Part shown: positions 1 through 5,732 of the stretch, piece after piece
Layout of the letters: the number at the start of each line of letters is the position of its first letter
Numbering within the stretch: position 1 is the stretch's first letter
NCBI GenBank assembly: GCA_964458015.1
Contig: CAYWGR010000231.1
Coordinates: 1-7,121, forward strand
Direction of reading: 5' to 3'
Length of the DNA: 7,121 bases
Source: CAYWGR01 sp964458015
GTDB taxonomy: Bacteria > Planctomycetota > Planctomycetia > Pirellulales > Thermoguttaceae
The notes under the pieces: model-generated
Databases searched by the model: none
What the model saw: the letters and a program-made list of their open reading frames with translations, nothing else
What the model was told of the DNA's origin: nothing
Program-made: the position numbers and the translations under genes

Positions 1-1961
1 TTGCGTTAGTGTTCCAGGTGCAGCAGAAGATCGAGCAGACGGCCGAACAGGGCAGGGCAGGGCGGGTCGCCAATGCCGAAAAAGCCGTAACCGTCGTCAA
101 GCTTTGGAATTGGTGCAGCGCACCGCAAGCAATATCAAAAACAAGTCATTTGGAATATATTGGATGGCAACCCGGATCGCCGGAATACGCCCGACACGTA
201 TGGAATTTCAACATCGACATCGTTCTTCAGGCCGATCCTCTAACGGCCACAATGCTTGCGATCGTCACCTGCATATCCGCCTGGGTCGCTGTCTACTCGA
301 TCGGCTCCCTGCGCGGCGATCCCGGCGGTTGGCGTTTCTTCGCCTACATTGGCCTGTTCGTGTTCTCGATGACCATGCTTGTGGCAGCCGGCAATTTCGT
401 GCTGTTGTTTGTGTTTTGGGAGCTCGTCGGCCTGTGCAGTTACCTCTTGATCGGTTTTTGGTATGAAAAACCGGCGGCGGCCGCGGCAGGAATGAAAGCG
501 TTTTTGGTAAACCGCATCGGCGATTGCGGATTTCTGCTCGCTCTGTTCCTGATTTGGATTACCTACGGCTCGCTCAATTTCCACGATACTATCGCAGGCG
601 GAAAACTCGTTGAGATCGGCATCTTGGGCCAATCACGGCTAGAAAGCGGCTGCTTCAACCACGATTGGCCCGCCACGGCGATCTGCTTGCTGTTGATGCT
701 GGGCGCGTGCGGCAAAAGCGCACAGTTGCCGCTGCACGTTTGGCTGCCCGATGCCATGGAAGGCCCCACGCCCGTCAGCGCGTTGATTCACGCCGCCACG
801 ATGGTCACGGCGGGCGTCTACATGGTCGCCCGATGTATGCCGCTTTTTGCCGCGTCGCCGGATGCCTTGCAAGTAGTTGCGATCATCGGCGGCGCAACAG
901 CCCTCCTAGGCGCCATCATCGCCATCACCCAGACCGACCTAAAACGCATCCTCGCCTATTCCACCATCAGTCACTTGGGCTATATGTTCGTCGCCCTGGG
1001 CACTGGCACCATTCTAGGCGTCACGGCCGGCATGTTCCATCTGTTGACCCATGCCTTTTTCAAAGCTCTGTTATTCCTCGGCGCCGGCAGCGTCATGCAC
1101 GCCATGGGCGGCGTGATCGACATTCGCCGGCTCGGCGGACTGCGCCGTCGGATGCCCATCACGCACAGCACCTTCCTATTCGGCTCGTTAGCCATCGCGG
1201 GCGTCATCCCGTTCGCCGGTTTCTGGAGCAAAGACGCCATCCTGTTGGCCCTGTATCAACGCGCAAGCCAAGGCGCCGACGGCAACATTTACCATCTGTT
1301 GTTCGGCAGCGTCATGCTCGGCATCCTTCTGATCGGTCTCTACACATTTCGGCCGTTTTTCCTGGTATTCTACGGCCCCGAACGAATTCCGCCCGAGGCC
1401 GGACATCACGCCCATGAGTCGCCCGGCGTCATGACCGTCCCCCTGATGCTGCTGGCGTTCGGTTCGTTGGTCGTCGGTGCGTATTTCGAGTGGACGCACG
1501 GCCTTGCCGCATTTCTGAAATCAACACCCTCGCTGGCCTTCTTGCCTTCCGAGGTTGTGGAATCCTCGGCCCAAACGACCGAGCATTGGAAAATCGGCGC
1601 CATGAGCACCGGAATCACGTTGGTCGGCATCATCCTGACCGCCACGCTCTATCTAGGCGATCAAACCGGCACGGCCAAGCTCGCCCGCTTCATGGATATC
1701 TTTGGGCTTTACAGTCTTTCATCCGGCAAGTTCTTTTTCGACCCGATCTACTCGCTCTTCGTCGTCCGCCCGATGCAGGCCCTCGCTCGACTAGCAGCAC
1801 TATTCGATCAGTATGTCATTGATGATCTCGTAGACCTTTGCGGCAAGACGCCTCGCTGGCTCGGAGCCGGGTTGCGTCCCCTGCAAAATGGTCTCACCCA
1901 ATTTTACGCCCTCGCCATGATGCTCGGACTTCTCGCCATGCTCGGAGCCATGCTACTATGA
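1..1961 (+). CDS. nuoL: NADH-quinone oxidoreductase subunit L (5' partial)
   Basis: NuoL is the distal antiporter-like proton-pumping subunit of complex I, in the cytoplasmic membrane. The frame is open to the left edge (first full codon at 3). A GTG at 9 could be taken as a start, but the one or two N-terminal membrane helices of NuoL are missing, so I infer that about 50-60 residues lie upstream. Numbered from that GTG there are 650 residues. Visible family motifs are FWELVGLCSYLLIGF with the channel glutamate E138, D172 in NRIGD, GKSAQLPLHVWLPDAMEGP with K236, H261 in LIHAATMVTAGVY, HLLTHAFFKAL with H344, H348 and K352, and GFWSKD with K408/D409. The C-terminal part (about 530-650) fits the extra helices and long lateral helix of NuoL. 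Residues 1-45 form a charged, poorly conserved loop. The stop is TGA at 1959-1961. The family call is certain; the start is not in the window. Confidence 0.96.
   Translation, partial: ALVFQVQQKIEQTAEQGRAGRVANAEKAVTVVKLWNWCSAPQAISKTSHLEYIGWQPGSPEYARHVWNFNIDIVLQADPLTATMLAIVTCISAWVAVYSIGSLRGDPGGWRFFAYIGLFVFSMTMLVAAGNFVLLFVFWELVGLCSYLLIGFWYEKPAAAAAGMKAFLVNRIGDCGFLLALFLIWITYGSLNFHDTIAGGKLVEIGILGQSRLESGCFNHDWPATAICLLLMLGACGKSAQLPLHVWLPDAMEGPTPVSALIHAATMVTAGVYMVARCMPLFAASPDALQVVAIIGGATALLGAIIAITQTDLKRILAYSTISHLGYMFVALGTGTILGVTAGMFHLLTHAFFKALLFLGAGSVMHAMGGVIDIRRLGGLRRRMPITHSTFLFGSLAIAGVIPFAGFWSKDAILLALYQRASQGADGNIYHLLFGSVMLGILLIGLYTFRPFFLVFYGPERIPPEAGHHAHESPGVMTVPLMLLAFGSLVVGAYFEWTHGLAAFLKSTPSLAFLPSEVVESSAQTTEHWKIGAMSTGITLVGIILTATLYLGDQTGTAKLARFMDIFGLYSLSSGKFFFDPIYSLFVVRPMQALARLAALFDQYVIDDLVDLCGKTPRWLGAGLRPLQNGLTQFYALAMMLGLLAMLGAMLL
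50..66 (+). other. G-quadruplex-forming motif inside nuoL
   Basis: The coding strand reads GGGCAGGGCAGGGCGGG, four G3 tracts with loops of 2, 2 and 1 bases. It encodes GRAGR in the charged, poorly conserved loop near the start of the visible NuoL. It can also be seen as three tandem GGGCA units. The sequence motif is exact; folding in the mRNA or DNA and any function are inference. Confidence 0.5.
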
Positions 1962-1989
1962 GGGATTAGATATTAGGGATTAGGGATTA
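1962..1989 (+). repeat. Tandem heptamer array GGGATTA (4 units)
   Basis: Immediately after the nuoL stop there are four in-phase 7-base units: GGGATTA, GATATTA, GGGATTA, GGGATTA. The unit is a permutation of TTAGGGA. It begins one base after the stop codon and is non-coding. It belongs to the same pattern as the CCCCTAA array before nuoN, in opposite orientation. Confidence 0.75.
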
Positions 1990-2019
1990 GAAACAGATCC
2001 TCCCCCACACCTCAAATAA

Positions 2020-2047
2020 TTGAACATTGAACCTTGGTCATTGAACA
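2020..2047 (+). repeat. Tandem heptamer array TTGAACA (4 units)
   Basis: Four in-phase degenerate 7-base units: TTGAACA, TTGAACC, TTGGTCA, TTGAACA. The array lies in the nuoL-nuoM spacer. The first unit supplies a TTG codon in frame with nuoM, which makes a longer but probably false nuoM open frame. Confidence 0.7.
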
Positions 2048-2053
2048 TTTATC

Positions 2054-2067
2054 TAACCACTAGCCAC
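2054..2067 (+). repeat. Short heptamer pair TAACCAC/TAGCCAC
   Basis: Two consecutive 7-base units differing at one position, just upstream of the likely nuoM start. This is the third heptamer type in the same 112-base spacer. Only two copies are present, so taken alone it is weak evidence. Confidence 0.4.
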
Positions 2068-2073
2068 TACTTC

Positions 2074-3852
2074 GTGTCCTCACTACTTCTCATTACCGTG
2101 TTCCTTCCCTTGGCCGGAGCTTTGCTCCTGGGCGGTGATCGAACATCGTCGCGCCAGTGGGCGCTGGCCGTGGTGCTGGTGACATTCGGCATGGCCGTAG
2201 TGCTCATGGCACGTTATCCCGGTGGAACAGATCCTTTCGCGGCCATCGATTTCCCTTGGCTCGGTTCAGCCGATACGCCGCTCGATGTTCGCTTCAGCAT
2301 CGGTCTCGACGGACTGAGCCTCTGGCTATTCGGCCTCACGGCCCTTTTAATGATCGTTGCCGTTTTGGTTGGTTGGGAAACGATCGACCAGCAGGCGTCG
2401 CTCTATTACCGCTTGCTGCTGGTTCTAGAAACAGGCATGCTCGGTGTTTTCGTCGCACGCGATATTATTCTTTTCTACATCTTTTTCGAGTTCACGCTCA
2501 TTCCGCTTTTCTTCCTGATCGGCATCTGGGGCAGCCACGAACGCCGCCGCGCAGCCCTCAAATTCTTCTTATACACCTTCACCGGCAGCGTGCTAACGTT
2601 CCTCGGCCTGTTGGCCATCGTGCTTTGGAACTTTTGGCATTCCGTCGGCGATCCGGCCGCGTGGAAAATGACCTTTTCGATCCCCGCCTTAACGCAATCG
2701 CTCGCCGACAACCGCATGGATCTGACCTGGCAAATCGGAATCTTCGTGGCATTGTTCCTCGGCTTTGCGATTAAAGTTCCCCTGGTTCCGCTGCATACAT
2801 GGTTGCCGCTGGCGCATGTCGAAGCCCCCACGGCCGGCAGTGTCCTTTTGGCCGGCGTTTTGCTCAAAGTCGGTTCTTATGGGTTTGCTCGATTCAATCT
2901 GCCGATGCTTCCCGAGGCTTCCGTTCTGCTGATGCCCTGGCTGCTGGCGATCGCGCTGGCCGGTGTCATCTACGGCGCACTCGTGGCACTTGCCCAAAAC
3001 GACATCAAACGCTTGATCGCCTACTCCAGCGTCAGCCACATGGGTCTTGCCCTGGCAGGCCTCTTCGCGCTGAACCGCCTCAGCATCCAAGGCGGCGTTC
3101 TCCAGATGATCAACCACGGCCTATCCACCGGCGGACTGTTCGCCGTCGTCGGTATGATCTACGAACGCTACCACACACGCCAAATTGCCGAACTCGGCGG
3201 ACTCGCCCGGCGTTTGCCCATCCTTGCGTTCTTCGCTCTCGTGCTATCGCTCTCCAGCATCGCAGTGCCGGGCCTCAACGGGTTCGCCGGCGAATTCCTC
3301 GTCCTCTTAGGTGTCTTTCAACGCGGCTGGCTCGATGCCCCGGCCTACGCATGGCTTCCCTTCCGCATTCTTGGCGTCGTCGGCCTACTAGGCGTGATCT
3401 TGGGCGCATGGTACATGCTATGGATGGTGCAACGTGTGTTTTTCGGCCATCTCCGCGAACCCGAACACAAGCATTCCAATGCACCTCCCCAAGACCTTTC
3501 CTTGCGTGAAATAAGCTGCCTCGCGCCGCTTCTTGTGTTGATCGTCTGGATCGGTCTCTCCCCTCGTTTCTTCCTCGACCGCATGACCCCGACTCTCGAT
3601 GTCCTAATGACGCCCGCAATGCGAGCAGCCGACAAAAGCATTGGCAACCAACCTCGCGATGCTTCCGTTGACGTGGGCGATAGCCATCCCTCGCCCCTCT
3701 CGTCCCCAGCCCCTAACCAGGGCCATTCAATTATTGAATTTGGGAAAAGCGTAGGGCGGGTCAAGCGAAGCGACGGCCCGCCATTTTGCGAAGAATTCAA
3801 GGCGGGCCATCGCTTCGCTCGACCCGCCCTACTGAAAACTGATCGGCCCTGA
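2074..3852 (+). CDS. nuoM: NADH-quinone oxidoreductase subunit M with repeat-derived C-terminal tail
   Basis: NuoM is the middle antiporter-like proton-translocating subunit of the complex I membrane arm. I start at GTG 2074: it opens directly on the first membrane helix (MSSLLLITVFLPLAGALLL), and it numbers the channel residues K234, K265, H322, H348 and E407 exactly as in E. coli NuoM. The TM5 glutamate is E139 (E144 in E. coli). Motifs seen are FFEFTLIPLFFLIGIWG, GFAIKVPLVPLHTWLPLAHVEAP, LLKVGSYGFARF, SSVSHMG, INHGLS and NGFAGEFLVLLG. An in-frame TTG at 2020 would add 18 residues made of heptamer repeat and is less likely. No Shine-Dalgarno sequence is visible. The product is 592 residues against about 509 in E. 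coli. Family-like sequence ends near residue 510, and the last ~75 residues are low-complexity and include a REP palindrome (residues 560-587). nuoN follows after 25 bases, so co-transcription is likely. Confidence 0.95.
   Translation: MSSLLLITVFLPLAGALLLGGDRTSSRQWALAVVLVTFGMAVVLMARYPGGTDPFAAIDFPWLGSADTPLDVRFSIGLDGLSLWLFGLTALLMIVAVLVGWETIDQQASLYYRLLLVLETGMLGVFVARDIILFYIFFEFTLIPLFFLIGIWGSHERRRAALKFFLYTFTGSVLTFLGLLAIVLWNFWHSVGDPAAWKMTFSIPALTQSLADNRMDLTWQIGIFVALFLGFAIKVPLVPLHTWLPLAHVEAPTAGSVLLAGVLLKVGSYGFARFNLPMLPEASVLLMPWLLAIALAGVIYGALVALAQNDIKRLIAYSSVSHMGLALAGLFALNRLSIQGGVLQMINHGLSTGGLFAVVGMIYERYHTRQIAELGGLARRLPILAFFALVLSLSSIAVPGLNGFAGEFLVLLGVFQRGWLDAPAYAWLPFRILGVVGLLGVILGAWYMLWMVQRVFFGHLREPEHKHSNAPPQDLSLREISCLAPLLVLIVWIGLSPRFFLDRMTPTLDVLMTPAMRAADKSIGNQPRDASVDVGDSHPSPLSSPAPNQGHSIIEFGKSVGRVKRSDGPPFCEEFKAGHRFARPALLKTDRP
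3751..3832. repeat. REPIN-like inverted pair of GTAG-type REP palindromes
   Basis: Two 32-base arms (3751-3782 and 3801-3832) are inverted copies of each other with 30 of 32 identities, separated by 18 bases. The two differences are A/G at arm position 13 and C/T at position 24. Each arm starts with GTAG followed by its own hairpin: GGCGGGTC pairs with GGCCCGCC (8 pairs, one G-T wobble) around a 12-base loop containing AGCGAAGCGA. A GTAG tetranucleotide next to a hairpin, in inverted pairs, is the known layout of REP sequences mobilised by RAYT transposases. The element lies in the 3' end of nuoM and is translated in frame (includes VGRVKRSDGPP and KAGHRFARPALL). A smaller palindrome, ATTCAAT-T-ATTGAAT, lies just before it at 3725-3739. 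No RAYT gene is in the window. Confidence 0.85.
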
Positions 3853-3853
3853 G

Positions 3854-3874
3854 CCCCTAACCCCTAACTCCTAG
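3854..3874 (+). repeat. Tandem heptamer array CCCCTAA (about 3 units)
   Basis: Units CCCCTAA, CCCCTAA and CTCCTAG fill almost all of the 25-base gap between nuoM and nuoN. The reverse complement, TTAGGGG, resembles the TTAGGGA array after nuoL, so the two arrays flank nuoM in opposite orientation. A single CCCCTAA also occurs at 3710-3716 inside the nuoM tail. Confidence 0.65.
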
Positions 3875-3877
3875 CTA

Positions 3878-5497
3878 ATGACCTTCGAAACCGTCCAACT
3901 TCTGACGCCCGAGACCGTGCTGATCGCCGCTGCGGTGGCGATCTATCTTGGCGGCGCGTTTTTCGCGTCGTTCAAGGCATGGCAATTCATCGCCGGCGCA
4001 GCCATTGCCGGGGCGGCAGCTCTTCTATGGCTTCAACACGGAAAAACCTCGACCGCTGAACCGTTGGCTCTCGATCTCATGGCTTGCTACGGGCGCTGGG
4101 CAGCTCTAGCCTTCGGCGCGATGCTTGTGCTCTTGGCATCCGACGCCATGCCCGAATACATCGGATCTTTATTGCTCAGCATCGTCGGCCTAATGCTCAC
4201 GGCCGCGTCAGGCGATTTAGTGTTGCTGTTCGTCAGCCTGGAACTCATTTCGATTCCAACCTACATTCTGCTCTACCTCGGCCGACGCGACGACTTTAGC
4301 CAGGAATCCGCCGTCAAATACTTCTTCCTAAGCATCCTGTCGTCGGCAATTCTCCTGTACGGATTCAGTTTCCTTTACGGCCAAGCCGGCGCCACCGATT
4401 TGTCGGCTATACAAGTGTTTTTCAACAATGCCGCATCCGAGCCGGCCAAATTGTCGATCCTCTCCAAGCTGGCTCTGGTCCTCGTGTTCGCGGGCCTCTG
4501 CTTCAAAGCCGCCGCCGTGCCGTTTCATTTTTACGCGCCCGACGTCTATCAAGGAACCACCTATCCCAACGCCGCGCTATTGTCCGTGATTCCCAAGGCG
4601 GCCGGCCTGATCGCAATGGCCCGGCTCATCGTTGCCGCCATGCCCGGCCTCGAACCCTGCTCCTGGCAAATCGTCTTGATCGTTTCTATTCTAACCATGA
4701 CGGTCGGCAACCTCCTAGCCCTCTGGCAAGACGATCTCCGCCGGCTATTGGCTTATTCGTCCATTGCCCAGGCAGGCTACATGTTGATGGGCTTGGCCGC
4801 GGCGTTAGCTGCCCGTCATGGAACCAACTGGAGCGGCATCGGAGCCTTGTTGTTCTACATAGCTGCTTATGCTGCCGCGACGCTAGGCGTCTTTGCATTG
4901 CTGGAATACCTCGGCCGCCCCGTGCGAAGCCTCGACGGCATCGAAGAACTTGCAGGCTTAGCGCAAACCCGCCCTTGGCCCGCCGCCATGTTGGCCGTTT
5001 GCATGTTCAGCTTGGCCGGCGTGCCGCCGCTTGTCGGTTTTTGGGGTAAATTTTGCATTTTTGGAAGCGTTTTGGACATCGCCGGCTGGGCCGAAAGCAG
5101 TTCCAATGTAGGGCGTTGGTTCCTGGGCCTTGCTGTGGCCGGGGCTCTCAATGCGGCCATAGCCGCCGCATATTATCTACGTGTGGTCGGCGTCCTGTAT
5201 TTCCGCACCCCATTGGCCACACCCCGGGCCGAGGGCGGCGCCGGCCCCTGGTCCGCGGCCGTCCTCTGTACGCTGCTGGTCATCGCCGCGGGAGTTTTTC
5301 CGGCCCCTTTGATGCAAGAAACAAAAAAAGCCGCCACCCCAGTCTGCCCCGCAGCCTGGAGTGGCGGCACACCCTGTATTTGTTCTGTTGATGTTTTCGC
5401 TGACTCTGGTATCATCGAAGGGACGTGTGATAGCTGTATCTCACATCGACGCAAAATAGTTCCCGACCGCAAAAAAAGCCACTGCGATAATTTCTAA
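3878..5497 (+). CDS. nuoN: NADH-quinone oxidoreductase subunit N with abnormal C-terminal tail
   Basis: NuoN is the third antiporter-like proton-pumping subunit of complex I, nearest the Q module side of L and M. The ATG at 3878 lies 25 bases after nuoM and opens on a plausible first helix (TVLIAAAVAIYLGGAFF). No Shine-Dalgarno sequence is seen. The channel residues are present: E122 in SLELISIPTYILLYLG, K210 and H217 in CFKAAAVPFHFYAPDVYQG, K240 in SVIPKAAG, and K391 in VGFWGKF. They match E. coli E133, K217, K247 and K395. The family-like part ends near residue 480 (GVFPAPLMQ), close to the 485-residue E. coli protein. The remaining ~59 residues are hydrophilic and Cys/Lys-rich, with no NuoN character. 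They are encoded by DNA holding a strong hairpin at 5330-5368 (residues 485-497). I infer that the original stop was lost by rearrangement or indel; a sequencing indel in the A7 tract is a less likely alternative. Confidence 0.94.
   Translation: MTFETVQLLTPETVLIAAAVAIYLGGAFFASFKAWQFIAGAAIAGAAALLWLQHGKTSTAEPLALDLMACYGRWAALAFGAMLVLLASDAMPEYIGSLLLSIVGLMLTAASGDLVLLFVSLELISIPTYILLYLGRRDDFSQESAVKYFFLSILSSAILLYGFSFLYGQAGATDLSAIQVFFNNAASEPAKLSILSKLALVLVFAGLCFKAAAVPFHFYAPDVYQGTTYPNAALLSVIPKAAGLIAMARLIVAAMPGLEPCSWQIVLIVSILTMTVGNLLALWQDDLRRLLAYSSIAQAGYMLMGLAAALAARHGTNWSGIGALLFYIAAYAAATLGVFALLEYLGRPVRSLDGIEELAGLAQTRPWPAAMLAVCMFSLAGVPPLVGFWGKFCIFGSVLDIAGWAESSSNVGRWFLGLAVAGALNAAIAAAYYLRVVGVLYFRTPLATPRAEGGAGPWSAAVLCTLLVIAAGVFPAPLMQETKKAATPVCPAAWSGGTPCICSVDVFADSGIIEGTCDSCISHRRKIVPDRKKSHCDNF
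5323..5368 (-). terminator. Strong intrinsic-terminator-like hairpin, minus-strand orientation
   Basis: The outer stem GCCGCCAC (5330-5337) pairs with GTGGCGGC (5361-5368). After one mismatch CCAG pairs with CTGG (5356-5359), and after single-base bulges CTGC pairs with GCAG around a CCC loop, giving 16 pairs. On the minus strand the stem is followed directly by seven Ts (complement of A5323-5329), the classic rho-independent form. On the plus strand there is no T-tract after the stem. It lies inside the 3' end of the nuoN reading frame. No minus-strand gene that it would terminate is evident nearby. Confidence 0.65.
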
Positions 5498-5604
5498 AAC
5501 ATCCCGACCATCGAGCGATTTGCGACCCGTCGGACGCCGTTTGTACGCATCCATATGCGATTTTCTCAACTTACATCATCCCTTTGCAGCAACTTCAGCT
5601 TTCA

Positions 5605-5657
5605 TAGGGTGTGTAAAACACACCTTCAAGTAGAGTACGGTGCGTTTACACGCCTAC
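5605..5657. repeat. Two related hairpins in inverted orientation (possible degenerate REP pair)
   Basis: GGTGTGT-AAA-ACACACC (5608-5624) is a perfect 7-pair hairpin. The sequence at 5639-5657, read on the minus strand (GTAGGCGTGTAAACGCACC), aligns with the plus-strand sequence from 5605 (TAGGGTGTGTAAAACACACC) with two substitutions and two one-base gaps, so the two are roughly inverted copies 14 bases apart. The minus-strand copy begins with GTAG. This resembles the architecture of the element in nuoM but with a different sequence. It lies in the 235-base gap before the PAS gene, which otherwise shows only a small hairpin (CGCAT-CCAT-ATGCG, 5546-5559) and T-rich DNA. Confidence 0.4.
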
Positions 5658-5674
5658 AACGGATATCGTATGGA
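5645..5674 (+). promoter_or_regulatory. Possible sigma-70-type promoter for the PAS/AAA+ gene
   Basis: TTTACA at 5645-5650 and TATGGA at 5669-5674 are separated by 18 bases, followed by a T-rich stretch and about 50 bases of leader before the ATG at 5733. The match is loose, and planctomycete promoters are poorly defined. The -35 element overlaps the inverted-hairpin repeat. No -24/-12 sigma-54 promoter was seen here. Confidence 0.2.
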
Positions 5675-5732
5675 TTAAATTTTTTATTTTGCAGCTTTTT
5701 GAGACTCGCCCCTTCAGATCGGAATCCGTAGA

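Noticed and set aside
665..1417. Plus-strand open frame of 250 codons overlapping nuoL
   Set aside because: Arg/His/Pro-rich out-of-frame shadow of nuoL, typical of GC-rich coding DNA.
1962..1989. True telomeric repeat or chromosome end
   Set aside because: Only four degenerate 7-base units between two nuo genes; it is an internal short tandem repeat.
1962..3874. CRISPR-like array formed by the repeats around nuoM
   Set aside because: Repeats are 7 bases long, directly tandem and of different families, with no regular spacers and no cas genes.
5323..5390. Programmed frameshift at A7 followed by a hairpin in nuoN
   Set aside because: The A AAA AAA run is slippery in principle, but the stem starts directly after it, with no 5-9 base spacer, and neither alternative frame restores a NuoN-like C-terminus.
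5675..5699. Plus-strand terminator for the nuo operon at the T-rich stretch
   Set aside because: The T-runs are not directly preceded by a stable stem; the nearest hairpins end at 5624 and 5657.
5498..5732. tRNA, riboswitch or small ORF in the gap after nuoN
   Set aside because: No cloverleaf, no conserved riboswitch core and no start-to-stop frame with protein-like composition was found; only small hairpins and T-rich DNA.
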